In this document: one piece after another, positions 44,020 through 54,235 of the stretch
Layout: each line of letters opens with the position of its first letter
How positions within the stretch are numbered: the first letter of the stretch is position 1
NCBI RefSeq assembly: GCF_000011385.1
Contig: NC_005125.1
Location: forward strand, 620,001 to 684,000
Direction: 5' to 3'
Origin: Gloeobacter violaceus PCC 7421
GTDB lineage: Bacteria > Cyanobacteriota > Cyanobacteriia > Gloeobacterales > Gloeobacteraceae
Length of the DNA: 64,000 nt
Made by a program: the position numbers and the translations under genes
Notes under the pieces: generated by a model
Told to the model about the DNA's origin: nothing
Database searches by the model: none
The model's input: the letters and a program-made list of their open reading frames with translations, nothing else

Positions 44020-45219
44020 TCAGGCCGCGCTCAGCTGCAGATGCACCACCTGCTCGCGGGGACGACCGCCCTCCTGCCAGAGAACCCGCAGGCGCTCCAC
44101 ATCAAGGTGAGCGGCGGCAATCTGCCAGAAGAGTTTGGCTGTGCGCTGGCGCAGGCATCCAAGGGTGAAGTCTGCCTGGTACGAGTCGTCGCACCGGATA
44201 CACCACTCGCCTGCTTGGACCTCGCAGGCCAGTTGGCCCAAAAAGTCCTGAAATTCCTGGGGCGGAGCAACTTCGTTAAATAGCCGGCGCCAGAAGGGCT
44301 TGAGGCGGACAGGACGCGACTGGCGGCCCCGGGCCAACTGGGCGTTCAGGTAGCCTTGATCGGTGTTGAAGTGCCAGTCGCGCCCGGCCAGGATCTTCTC
44401 CACCGCGGCGCAGGCGGAGTGGATCTGGACGTAATAGTCGCGGCGGCCGGCGTCGCGCCGGCACAAATCCAGGTAGAACACGGCCCGTTCCCATGCCTCG
44501 ATGGGCTGGCGCAGCCGCTGCAGCAGTGCCGCCGCCTTCGCCGGGTTGCCCCCAAGGGCGCGCTCCAGCCCTTCAAGGTGGGCAGTGAGCGCTACCCACC
44601 GCTGGGGTACCCCCCGCCGGGTATCGGGCCAGAAAGCTTCCAAAGGCGCACCGCTCTGGACGGGAGTGGCTCTGCCTTGCAGCAGCACTTGCACCCGGGC
44701 AAGATCCTGGCCGAACTGCTGCTCGAGCAATAAATTCAACAACACCTCGCGGGCCTGGCCGTCGCAGCGCTCGATCACCTGCTGCGGACACACCGTGGAT
44801 TCATCGCCCACCGGCACGGAGATCCGCGCCGCCGAACGCCCCTGCATCTGCAAGATATAGCGGCGCAACACCCGCACCGAGACGGCTTCGAGGCGTCCTG
44901 CGGGGATGCCCTGGGTGAGCAGGCAGGTTGTCGCCTCCGGCTGCAGCCGCATCAGCTCGGTAAGCCGCCCGACCCCCAGCTCGAGTGCGCCGTGCAAATC
45001 CGTCCGTTCCGCCAGGCGCATGGCGTGGCGGCAAACGGTGTGCCCGAATGGACATTCCCGCGAATCGAGAAAACTTTCGAAGCGCGCAAATCCGAGTCGC
45101 TGGTAAATCCGCTGCGCCTTAATCGCCAGCAGAGCCTTACCCAGACTCAACCGTTCTGCAGCGTCCGGGTCGCTGCGGTGACGCAGGTCGGCAAGAACCT
45201 GCAAATGTGAGATGCTCAT
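44020..45219 (-). CDS. unrecognised protein, first gene of the T4SS-like operon
   Basis: 399 residues from ATG 45219, preceded by GGAGGAGCGCCG. The first 100 residues contain helical blocks that look DNA-binding: ADLRHRSDPDAAERLSLGKALLAIKAQ, then ECPFGHTVCRHAMRLAERT. The C-terminal half is rich in Trp, Arg and charged helices, with FWRRLFNEVAPPQEFQDFLG. I do not recognise a family. The position behind a palindromic operator and ahead of transfer genes suggests a regulator or replication protein, but this is a guess. Confidence 0.7.
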   Translation of the reverse strand: MSISHLQVLADLRHRSDPDAAERLSLGKALLAIKAQRIYQRLGFARFESFLDSRECPFGHTVCRHAMRLAERTDLHGALELGVGRLTELMRLQPEATTCLLTQGIPAGRLEAVSVRVLRRYILQMQGRSAARISVPVGDESTVCPQQVIERCDGQAREVLLNLLLEQQFGQDLARVQVLLQGRATPVQSGAPLEAFWPDTRRGVPQRWVALTAHLEGLERALGGNPAKAAALLQRLRQPIEAWERAVFYLDLCRRDAGRRDYYVQIHSACAAVEKILAGRDWHFNTDQGYLNAQLARGRQSRPVRLKPFWRRLFNEVAPPQEFQDFLGQLACEVQAGEWCIRCDDSYQADFTLGCLRQRTAKLFWQIAAAHLDVERLRVLWQEGGRPREQVVHLQLSAA

Positions 45220-45269
45220 CGGCGCTCCTCCAACGCTGTGCTGGAGGCAGCATATCAAAACGGCATAAT

Positions 45270-45299
45270 TCCCACAAGTGGGAGATGTCGTTTGTGGGA
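45270..45299. promoter_or_regulatory. palindromic operator upstream of the T4SS-like operon
   Basis: TCCCACAAGTGGGA at 45270-45283 is a perfect inverted repeat with a 2-base centre. TTTGTGGGA at 45291-45299 repeats one half-site 21 bp further on. It lies 50-80 bp upstream of the operon's first ATG, between it and the divergent tRNA-Ser, a good place for a repressor. Confidence 0.6.
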
Positions 45300-45364
45300 T
45301 CTGTAGGGTGCCGGACACCGGCTCTGGAGGGAGTAAGCGGGCCGGATGGTAGACTGGGGTTGCT

Positions 45365-45449
45365 GGAGAGGTGGTAGAGCGGTCTATTGCGTCGGTCTTG
45401 AAAACCGAAGAGGCGCAAGCCTCCGTGGGTTCGAATCCCACCCTCTCCG
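45365..45449 (+). tRNA. tRNA-Ser (anticodon TGA)
   Basis: Acceptor arms GGAGAGG and CCTCTCC pair over 7 bases, discriminator G. Anticodon loop CTTGAAA gives anticodon TGA. The anticodon stem CGGT/ACCG is intact, the variable arm is long (AGAGGCGCAAGCCTCC), and the T-arm carries GGTTCGAATCC. CCA not encoded. It is divergent from the T4SS-like operon, and a decayed 3' copy lies about 520 bp downstream. Confidence 0.95.
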
Positions 45450-45559
45450 CTCAATTGACAGCCTCCGTCATTTGTCGGCAGGGTTTTCTGGGGAACGACC
45501 GGCGGACTGCGGACCAACAGAGAGGATCTTCCGCGTGGTGTTCAGTCTGTCCAAGTGAT

Positions 45560-45889
45560 ATGCATGTAGGAAACCGTCCTGCCATCGACATGACCACCAA
45601 CAACGGACTACCCCCGGACGTCTCTGCCAGGCTCGATCGCATCGAGGTGCTCGTCGCGGCCAACAGTGAGCAGATCACCGCTAACTCGACAGCGATCGCC
45701 CGCCTCGAAGCCAATCAGGCGGCGATGAGCGAACGGGTCAACATCATCGCCGAACGGGTCGATACCCTGGCGGAGTCGATCCGCGTGTTGGTGCCAATTA
45801 TCCAGTCGATCCAGTCGGACGTTCGCGGCCTACAGCTGGAGAATCGCCGCATCCTCGATATCCTGCAGCAGCGCGGGGGAAATGGGTAA
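45560..45889 (+). CDS. coiled-coil hypothetical protein, copy 1
   Basis: 109 residues from ATG 45560 (weak ribosome site); ATG 45590 is an alternative. A helical repeat body (RLDRIEVLVAANSEQITANS, then RLEANQAAMSERVNIIAERVDTL) ends in DVRGLQLENRRILDILQQRG. Related to the gene at 46084 and, more loosely, to 16840. The upstream 160 bp are duplicated before copy 2. Function unknown; trimer-like coiled-coil is likely. Confidence 0.6.
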   Translation: MHVGNRPAIDMTTNNGLPPDVSARLDRIEVLVAANSEQITANSTAIARLEANQAAMSERVNIIAERVDTLAESIRVLVPIIQSIQSDVRGLQLENRRILDILQQRGGNG

Positions 45890-45906
45890 ATTTCTCCTGA
45901 TAGACA

Positions 45907-45973
45907 TTCTTGCCGGTCTTGAAAATCGAAGAGGCGAGAGCCCGCGTAGATTCGAATCCCAACCTCTGCACTC
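45907..45973 (+). pseudogene. decayed partial tRNA-Ser copy
   Basis: The anticodon arm CGGTCTTGAAAATCG, a variable-arm remnant (AGAGGCGAGAGCCC), a T-arm with GATTCGAATCC and a damaged acceptor end ACCTCTG are recognisable. The 5' acceptor and D-arm are missing. It cannot fold into a functional tRNA. Confidence 0.75.
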
Positions 45974-46083
45974 AAGCGAGAACACCGTTATTTATGGACA
46001 GGGTTTGCTGGGGACCAACCGCCGCACACCTGCGCAAAAAACAAAGAGCATCCCGCGCGTGGTGTTCAGTCTGTCCAAGTGAT

Positions 46084-46581
46084 ATGCATGTAGGAAACCG
46101 CCCTGCCATCGACATGACCACCAACAACGGCCAACCACCCGAATACTCCAGTAGGTTGGATCGCATCGAGGCTATCGTCGCGGCCACCAGCGAACAGATT
46201 GCCGCCAATGCCATCGCTCTTTCCCGCCTGGAGGAGTCGGTTGCCAGGCACGACTCGGTCCTGGAGCGCCTGGAGGAGTCGGTTGCCAGGCACGACTCGG
46301 TTATGGGTGCAATACAAACGTCAATTGCCGCCAATGCCGCTGCCATAGACCGACTTGAAGCTAACCAGGCCGCCGGCAGCGAGCGGCTGAATATTCTCAC
46401 CGAGCGTGTAAACACAGTGTCGGAGTCTGTGAACCAGGTTTCCCGTATCGCCTTCGCTACGTTTCAACGCTTCGACGCGATGCAGGTGGAGATCCACGAT
46501 CTGCGGACGGACGTGCGCGGGCTGCAACTGGAAAATCGCCGCATCCTCAATATTTTGGAGCAGCGCGGCAACAACGGGTAA
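46084..46581 (+). CDS. coiled-coil hypothetical protein, copy 2 with internal repeat
   Basis: 165 residues from ATG 46084. It shares start (HVGNRPAIDMTTNNG) and end (DVRGLQLENRRILNILEQRG) with copy 1 but is longer in the middle. The extra part includes a duplicated 14-residue block RLEESVARHDSVLE and an additional helix AIQTSIAANAAAIDRLEANQ. Expansion by slippage or recombination of heptad repeats is evident. Role unknown. Confidence 0.6.
   Translation: MHVGNRPAIDMTTNNGQPPEYSSRLDRIEAIVAATSEQIAANAIALSRLEESVARHDSVLERLEESVARHDSVMGAIQTSIAANAAAIDRLEANQAAGSERLNILTERVNTVSESVNQVSRIAFATFQRFDAMQVEIHDLRTDVRGLQLENRRILNILEQRGNNG
46225..46301 (+). repeat. 42-bp in-frame direct repeat
   Basis: Unit 1 at 46225-46266 and unit 2 from 46267 are identical over about 34 bases. 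They add 14 codons to the coiled-coil of the copy 2 gene. Confidence 0.85.
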
Positions 46582-46612
46582 AAGGGCGATCGCAGCATCG
46601 CGGCGCCCGCCG

Positions 46613-48673
<2,061 letters not shown>

Positions 48674-48888
48674 AGCAAAGTCCTGAATGCTAGAGACGGC
48701 CAGCCGATCGTAACTTGCTGGTCAGCCAAGCCAGTACGCTATTGAGCAGCACCGGGCCGACCGACAGCATTAGGGGATTGAACTTGGCCTTGTGTAGAGG
48801 GATTGGTGTGTAGAACAAAGACATTTGGATAGTCTATACGGTATGGTTCATTTCCACGGCTACCCTGCCCCACCCGCAGGAAAATGCG

Positions 48889-49207
48889 ATGACCTGCACC
48901 CGCCGCGGCCTGTTTGCAGGAGCCGCCACCGCCGCGGCCTTTGCCGTCCCCTGGGCGGCGGCAAAGGCCGCACCTTCCGCTCCAGACGACTTAGCACCTT
49001 TTGCGGTAGTGCCTTCAAAGTGTTCGCGCTTAGCGAATTTTTGGCCGTAGACCCTACACAGGACTACGCCCTGCACCTTGCGGACGGCATGTATGTCGGC
49101 GGCCGCCGGGTCTACTTCGCCATGCTCTCGAACTCGTGCAGGCAGGGTTCGCGTAAGCAAGTCGGCGCCGGACGGTTTGCAGGGGCGACAGCCCAACCCA
49201 GCGACCG
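48889..49207 (+). pseudogene. broken Tat-exported hypothetical protein
   Basis: ATG 48889, preceded by CAGGAAAA, opens a 53-codon frame that is a textbook twin-arginine signal: TRRGLFAGAATAAAFAVPWA ending AAKA. The frame stops at 49048. In the next frame a coherent continuation appears (FKVFALSEFLAVDPTQDYALH, then LADGMYVGGRRVYFAMLS). A one-base shift around 48990-49020 would join them. The right border is approximate. Confidence 0.4.
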
Positions 49208-49318
49208 TTGGGCATGCCGCTCCGAAAGATTCATGCAATCCGCAGGAAATTACCCTTTACAATTTGGGTGGCTTCCAGTTTTTTCGCTTTGCGGCCGTCT
49301 CGCTTCCAGGGGGTGTCT

Positions 49319-49975
49319 GTGCGCTTTTCCAGCATCGGTTTGTGGGTTGTCACCGTGGCGCTCGGCCTGAGCAGTGCCACTTCCGGTGGGGCACAGACCC
49401 CCACCTGCCCCCAGCGGGAGCCCCAGCGCTTTTCGGGTGTCGGTCTGGAGATGGGCTTCGATCCGGCAGGCTCGATGTCGGTACTGCGTGCCATAGAAAA
49501 TAGCCCTGCCGCCCGCTCCGGTCTGCAGGCCGGGGACCGCGTCGTCGCCGTCGACGGTGTGCCGGTCGCCAAACTCAAAGGCGAAGCGGCTGCTCGCATC
49601 CGTGGTGAAATGGGCAGTTCGGTCAACCTGACGGTCCGCCGCGGCGAGAGCGACTTCGACGCGGTGCTGACGCGCGAAGAGATTACGGTGCCGCCGCGCT
49701 CAGTAGTGGGCATCGGCGTCACCCTGGGTGCCTCCAAAAAGGGCGAACCGATGATCCAGACGGTATTTCCCAACTCCCCAGCCTCCGAGGCCGCTTTGCG
49801 CAGTGGGGATGTGATCGTCTCTGTGGACGGCAAACCCGCGGGCAAAGCTGCGGACGGTGCGCTCCAGGGTCTGCTGCGCGGCGAAGAGGGCGTTGCCGTC
49901 TTGGTTGGCATTCGCCGTAACCGCCTGGTGACCGATTACAGCATCACTCGCCTGCGGTTCATCCCGGGCTGCTGA
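49319..49975 (+). CDS. secreted protein with two PDZ domains
   Basis: I chose GTG 49319, with AGGGGGTG upstream, because it puts a signal peptide at the N-terminus (SSIGLWVVTVALGLSSA); 218 residues. PDZ 1: SPAARSGLQAGDRVVAVDGVPV; PDZ 2: SPASEAALRSGDVIVSVDGKPAG. There is no protease domain, so it differs from CtpA and HtrA and may act as a periplasmic adaptor or substrate binder. A single Cys near each end could pair. Confidence 0.85.
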   Translation: MRFSSIGLWVVTVALGLSSATSGGAQTPTCPQREPQRFSGVGLEMGFDPAGSMSVLRAIENSPAARSGLQAGDRVVAVDGVPVAKLKGEAAARIRGEMGSSVNLTVRRGESDFDAVLTREEITVPPRSVVGIGVTLGASKKGEPMIQTVFPNSPASEAALRSGDVIVSVDGKPAGKAADGALQGLLRGEEGVAVLVGIRRNRLVTDYSITRLRFIPGC

Positions 49976-49981
49976 TGCGTC

Positions 49982-50764
49982 CTACGAGCGCAGCGACGCT
50001 TCTTCTTCGACGTCGCTTTCAACATTTTTTTTTGTAAAACCCCAGGCGAAGATGGCCGCCACGACGCCGAGCACTACCCACTCCGGCGTCTCGAAGTGGA
50101 GCTTGGGAAGCAGCTGGTTTGCCACTACCTCGGTCATCATCTTGAAGCCGATAAAGCCCACCGCCAGAAAGGCCGCCGTCTCCAGACGCACGTAGCGGTC
50201 GATGAGCTTGATGAACAATTCCGCCACAAAGCGCATCGTGACAATACCCAGAATGCCGCCGACGATTACCACCCAGGCTTTGTCGCTGAAGGCCACCGCT
50301 GCGGTGATCGAATCGACCGAAAAGGCGATGTCGGTCAGTTCCACCAGCACGATCACCCGCCAGAAGGGCGACAGACGCCCGAGCGTCGCTCGAAAGAGCG
50401 GATTGCTCAGAAGCTTTTTCTCCTCGGCCACCACGTCCTCGTCTTCGTCTTTGCCTTTGAGAAAGTGGCTGACCGCCAGATAAATCAAATACAGGGCACC
50501 AGCCAACTTGAGCGGCCAGTTGTCGATCAGCCAGGCTGCGAACAGTACTGCAAAAAAACGAAAGACAAAGGCGCCGATGATCCCGTAGCGCAGCGAGCGA
50601 CGGCGTTCTTCGTCGGTGGGCAGGGTGCGGGTGAGGGCGGCGAGCACCGCGGCGTTGTCCGCACTGAGAGCACCTTCCACGAAAACCAGGGCAAAGATAA
50701 TGGCAAAATCCCAAGGCTCAACTCCGAGATCAAAGCCCAGGTGGTCGTAGAGGAATTCCCACAT
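49982..50764 (-). CDS. TerC family integral membrane protein
   Basis: 260 residues with about seven helices. TerC signatures: FVEGALSADNAAVLAAL in helix 1 region and VELTDIAFSVDSITAA in the middle, both with membrane-embedded acidic residues, and RFVAELFIKLID. TerC/Alx-type proteins export manganese and help metalate secreted proteins. I looked for a manganese (yybP-ykoY) riboswitch upstream and did not find one. Ends 7 bp from the convergent PDZ gene. Confidence 0.92.
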   Translation of the reverse strand: MWEFLYDHLGFDLGVEPWDFAIIFALVFVEGALSADNAAVLAALTRTLPTDEERRRSLRYGIIGAFVFRFFAVLFAAWLIDNWPLKLAGALYLIYLAVSHFLKGKDEDEDVVAEEKKLLSNPLFRATLGRLSPFWRVIVLVELTDIAFSVDSITAAVAFSDKAWVVIVGGILGIVTMRFVAELFIKLIDRYVRLETAAFLAVGFIGFKMMTEVVANQLLPKLHFETPEWVVLGVVAAIFAWGFTKKNVESDVEEEASLRS

Positions 50765-50884
50765 CAGCAGTACCCTAAGCCTCCAGAAGATGACGCGAAT
50801 TACAATGTGCTATGTCAATTATCTGCGCTATTGCAGGTCCGAGACATCACACTTCAACAGATATTCCGAGCATAGCGCCGCGCC

Positions 50885-51304
50885 ATGATGCACCACCAGC
50901 AGATACTCAAGCTGCAGACCCGAGGCCAGTCTCTCTACCCTATCACCGGGGCAGTGGGCGAAGTGGTGAATCAATCCGGTGTACAGATGGGCTTATGCAC
51001 CTTGTTTTTGCGCCACACTTCCGCCAGCCTGCTTATCCAGGAGAACGCCGATCCCGATGTACTGGCCGATCTGGAGAGCTTTTTGGCCAAGCTCGTGCCG
51101 GAGGACGCCCGGTCCTACCGCCACAACGCCGAGGGGCCGGACGATATGCCCGCCCATATTCGCACCGCCCTCACCCACACCAGCGAGAACATTCCGGTGA
51201 GCGACGGCCGACTGGTACTGGGCACCTGGCAGGGCATCTATATCTGGGAGCACCGCCGCCACCGCCAACTGCGCGAGGTCGTGGTGCACATCGCCGGAAA
51301 TTAA
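50885..51304 (+). CDS. yjbQ: YjbQ family protein (UPF0047)
   Basis: 139 residues from ATG 50885. UPF0047 blocks: GLCTLFLRHTSASLLIQENADPDV, then SYRHNAEGPDDMPAHIR, ISEN-like HTSENIPVSDGRLVLGTWQGIYIWEHR. Conserved His residues may bind metal. YjbQ has weak thiamine phosphate synthase activity in enteric bacteria; the true role is unclear. It precedes recD2 by 34 bp. Confidence 0.95.
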   Translation: MMHHQQILKLQTRGQSLYPITGAVGEVVNQSGVQMGLCTLFLRHTSASLLIQENADPDVLADLESFLAKLVPEDARSYRHNAEGPDDMPAHIRTALTHTSENIPVSDGRLVLGTWQGIYIWEHRRHRQLREVVVHIAGN

Positions 51305-51338
51305 GGCCGGATGTCCTCAAGCGGTTAAAATTGGGGGC

Positions 51339-53576
51339 ATGGGACTGGCGATGCAGCGATCGATCGAAGGGCTGGCAGGCGGGGAGCGCGACGAGATGCT
51401 CCAGGGTGTCGTCGAGCGCGTCACCTTTCACAACCCCCAGAACGGCTACACGATCGCCCGGGTAGCGGTGCGCGGACTGGCGGATCTGGCGACGGTGGTG
51501 GGCAATTTTGCTCAGCTGCAGCCGGGCCAGACGATGCAATTTTGGGGTTGCTGGAAAGATCATCCCCAGTACGGTCCCCAGTTTCTGGCCCATCGCCACG
51601 AGGAGACCCGCCCCGCCACCATTGGCGGCCTCGAAAAATATCTCGGATCGGGCCTGATCAAGGGCGTGGGGCCGGTGACCGCCCGGCGCATCGTTGCTCA
51701 CTTCGGCCTGGCGTCTCTCGAAATTATCGAAAGCGACTGCAGCCGGCTCGCCGAGGTGCCGGGGGTGGGTGCCCACCGCATCCGGCTCATTCAGGCGGCC
51801 TGGCAGGAGCAAAAGGCGATCAAAGAAGTGATGCTCTTTTTGCAGTCGCACCAGGTGAACACCACCCACGCCGTCAAAATTTTCAAGACTTACGGCGACG
51901 AGGCGATCGAGCGGGTGCGCACCAACCCCTACCAGCTGGCCCAGGACATCTGGGGCATCGGCTTTCGCACCGCCGATCAGATCGCTCAGAACCTTGGGGT
52001 GGCCCCCGACAGCGACGAGCGTCTCAAAGCCGGGATCCTCTACGCGCTCATCACCGCCACCGAGGAGGGGCACTGCTACTTGCCGCTGGAGGAGATGCTC
52101 GATCAGGCCGTGGCACTGCTGCGCCTGGAGGAAGTGGCCGAATCGGTCCGGCCGCGCCTGGTTGAGATGGCCCGCGCGTTGGTGCGCGAAGGGCAGATCA
52201 AAGCGGAGCGGCCGTCAGGCGGGGCGGAGGCGCCCGTGGTCTGCTTCCAGCCGTCGCTGTGGCAGTGCGAGGTGGGCCTGGCGCGGCGGCTGTGCGAGCG
52301 CCCCCCTGCCCCGGTGGACACCGGCCGCGTCGAGGCGTGGCTCGAAAGATACACCCACCACCACGGCCTGCAACTTTCTGCCGAGCAGCGCCAGGCGGTT
52401 ATGCTGGCCGCCCGCGAACCGGTGACCGTCCTTACCGGCGGGCCGGGAACGGGCAAAACGCTCACCACCCGGGCGGTCGCCGCTCTGTGGAAGGCGATGG
52501 GCAAAAAGGTCCTGCTCGCTTCTCCCACCGGCCGGGCCGCCCAGCGCCTGGCGGAGGTGAGCGGCCAGGAAGCGAAAACCATTCATCGGTTGCTCGAATT
52601 CGATCCGAGCACGATGGGCTTCAAGCGCTGTGCCGAAAATCCCCTCGACGCCCAAGCGTTTGTGATCGACGAAGCTTCGATGATCGACGTGGTGCTCGCC
52701 TACAACCTGCTCAAGGCCATCCCTGCGGGGGCGCAGGTGCTGCTGGTGGGCGACCAGGACCAGTTGCCCAGCGTCGGCCCCGGCAACGTGCTGGCCGATC
52801 TGGTGCGCTCACCGGCCATCCCCACCGCCCGGCTCACCCAGGTCTTTCGCCAGGCCGCCGCGAGCCGCATCATCACCAACGCCCACCGCATCAACTCGGG
52901 CCAGATGCCGGATCTGGCGGGCGAAGGGTCCGACTGCCTGTTTATCGAAGCCCACGAGCCTGCGCAGGTGGTCGAGCGCGTTCGCGAATTCGTCGTGCAA
53001 GAGTTGCCCCGGCGGGGATTTCGCTCCCTGGCCGATGCCCAGGTGCTCTGCCCGATGAACCGGGGACTGGTGGGCTCCAACCACCTCAACACCGTCCTGC
53101 AGGAAGCCCTCAACCCCCTGCCTCCCGACGGCGGCGAGCTCGATCGCGGCAGGCGACTATTTCGAGTGGGCGACCGGGTGATTCAGCTGCGCAACAATTA
53201 CGACCTGGGGGTCTTCAACGGCGATCTGGGCACGATCGCGGGGATTGACTTTGAGAACCAAAAGCTTCAGGTGCAATTTTTCGAGCGCACCATGGGCTAC
53301 GACTTCGCCGATTTGAACGAACTGTCGCTTGCCTACGCGATCAGCATCCACCGCAGCCAGGGCAGCGAGTATCCGGTGGCGATTATCCCGGTGCACACCC
53401 AGCACTTTCCGATGCTCAGCCGCAACCTGCTCTATACCGGTCTGACCCGGGCACGCAAACTGGCGGTGCTGGTGGGTACCCGCAAGGCCATTGCCATCGC
53501 CGTGCGCGAAGTGAAGGCCATGCAGCGCTACACGCGGTTGTCCGAAAGGCTCTCGCCTTTGCAGGCAGACGAGTAG
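51339..53576 (+). CDS. recD2: RecD2-type SF1B DNA helicase
   Basis: 745 residues from ATG 51339. N-terminal OB-like region (GVVERVTFHNPQNGYTIARV), then helix-hairpin-helix segments typical of RecD2. Helicase motifs: GGPGTGKT at about 367, LASPTGRAAQRL, FVIDEASMID, LLVGDQDQLPSVGPG, LTQVFRQA, and late YAISIHRSQGSEYP with LLYTGLTRARKL. RecD2 unwinds DNA 5'-3' and works without RecBC in repair and fork stability. Confidence 0.95.
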   Translation: MGLAMQRSIEGLAGGERDEMLQGVVERVTFHNPQNGYTIARVAVRGLADLATVVGNFAQLQPGQTMQFWGCWKDHPQYGPQFLAHRHEETRPATIGGLEKYLGSGLIKGVGPVTARRIVAHFGLASLEIIESDCSRLAEVPGVGAHRIRLIQAAWQEQKAIKEVMLFLQSHQVNTTHAVKIFKTYGDEAIERVRTNPYQLAQDIWGIGFRTADQIAQNLGVAPDSDERLKAGILYALITATEEGHCYLPLEEMLDQAVALLRLEEVAESVRPRLVEMARALVREGQIKAERPSGGAEAPVVCFQPSLWQCEVGLARRLCERPPAPVDTGRVEAWLERYTHHHGLQLSAEQRQAVMLAAREPVTVLTGGPGTGKTLTTRAVAALWKAMGKKVLLASPTGRAAQRLAEVSGQEAKTIHRLLEFDPSTMGFKRCAENPLDAQAFVIDEASMIDVVLAYNLLKAIPAGAQVLLVGDQDQLPSVGPGNVLADLVRSPAIPTARLTQVFRQAAASRIITNAHRINSGQMPDLAGEGSDCLFIEAHEPAQVVERVREFVVQELPRRGFRSLADAQVLCPMNRGLVGSNHLNTVLQEALNPLPPDGGELDRGRRLFRVGDRVIQLRNNYDLGVFNGDLGTIAGIDFENQKLQVQFFERTMGYDFADLNELSLAYAISIHRSQGSEYPVAIIPVHTQHFPMLSRNLLYTGLTRARKLAVLVGTRKAIAIAVREVKAMQRYTRLSERLSPLQADE

Positions 53577-53602
53577 CAGCCCGCAGCCAGGACGGCTGTA
53601 TA

Positions 53603-53622
53603 CTAAACTGTGCACAGCTTAG
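53603..53622. promoter_or_regulatory. palindromic operator of the PemK/MazF-type module
   Basis: A 20-bp near-perfect palindrome, CTAAACTGTGCACAGCTTAG, ends 6 bp upstream of the antitoxin start. Autoregulation by antitoxin binding is usual. Confidence 0.55.
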
Positions 53623-53628
53623 TGGATT

Positions 53629-53880
53629 ATGCAGGGACCGACGGTCAGAATCAGCGCCTCAGCGCACCGGACATTGAAGGAACTGGCAGCCCGCTCGGGC
53701 GAATCGATGCAGACGGTTCTCGACCGTGCCGTCGAGGAGTACCGGCGCGGGCAATTTTTGGAGGAGGCCAACCGGGCATTTGCCGCTTTGCGCGACGACC
53801 CGGAGGCGTGGCAGGCGGAGCTTGCAGAGCGTGAAATTTGGGACCATGCCCTGGCAGACGATCTTGGGGAGGAGCATTGA
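53629..53880 (+). CDS. antitoxin with ribbon-helix-helix N-terminus
   Basis: 83 residues from ATG 53629. VRISASAHRTLKELAARSGES with helix MQTVLDRAVEEYRR is an RHH DNA-binding module, followed by an acidic tail (DDPEAWQAELAEREIW) that would wrap the toxin. It overlaps the toxin start by 4 bp (TTGA). Confidence 0.85.
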   Translation: MQGPTVRISASAHRTLKELAARSGESMQTVLDRAVEEYRRGQFLEEANRAFAALRDDPEAWQAELAEREIWDHALADDLGEEH

Positions 53881-54215
53881 AGCCGGGGCGCGGCGAAGTG
53901 TGGCTGGCCGATCTTGATCCCACCCGGGGACGTGAGCAGGCAGGGCGTCGTCCCTGCCTGGTGGTTTCTGCCGATCCACTTAACCGGGGACCGGCGCAGC
54001 TGGTGGTCGTACTGCCCATCACCAGCCGCGACAAAGGCATCCCGTTTCACGTGGGTCTTGAGCCTCCGGAAGGCGGAGTGACGGTGCGCAGCTTTATCAA
54101 GTGTGAGGATGTCCGCTCGATCAGCACGCAGCGGTTGACGGAAAAATGGGGCGCTGTCCGCAACGAAACGCTTTTGGCCGTGGAGGATCGGCTACGGATT
54201 TTGCTGTCGCTCTGA
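53877..54215 (+). CDS. PemK/MazF family toxin
   Basis: 112 residues from TTG 53877, with GGGGAGGAGC just before it, overlapping the antitoxin stop. Family blocks: RGEVWLADLDPTRGREQAGRRPCLVVS, VVVLPITSRDKG, and SFIKCEDVRSISTQRL. MazF-type toxins are endoribonucleases. The upstream TTG/ATG codons lack a ribosome site. Confidence 0.92.
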   Translation: MKPGRGEVWLADLDPTRGREQAGRRPCLVVSADPLNRGPAQLVVVLPITSRDKGIPFHVGLEPPEGGVTVRSFIKCEDVRSISTQRLTEKWGAVRNETLLAVEDRLRILLSL

Positions 54216-54235
54216 CTGTCTGTGAGTCGCCGTTT

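Larger units (their letters stand above)
45394..46124 (+). repeat. tandem duplication of tRNA-Ser 3' part plus coiled-coil gene start
   Basis: GGTCTTGAAAA of tRNA-Ser at 45394 recurs at 45915, and the start region TGATATGCATGTAGG at 45557 recurs at 46081, an offset of 521-524 bp. Identity is high near the gene start (TGGTGTTCAGTCTGTCCAAG shared) and lower in between. The two units run about 45394-45600 and 45915-46124. Confidence 0.8.

Noticed and set aside
50765-50884. Manganese riboswitch upstream of the TerC gene
   Set aside because: No yybP-ykoY-like conserved loops could be recognised.
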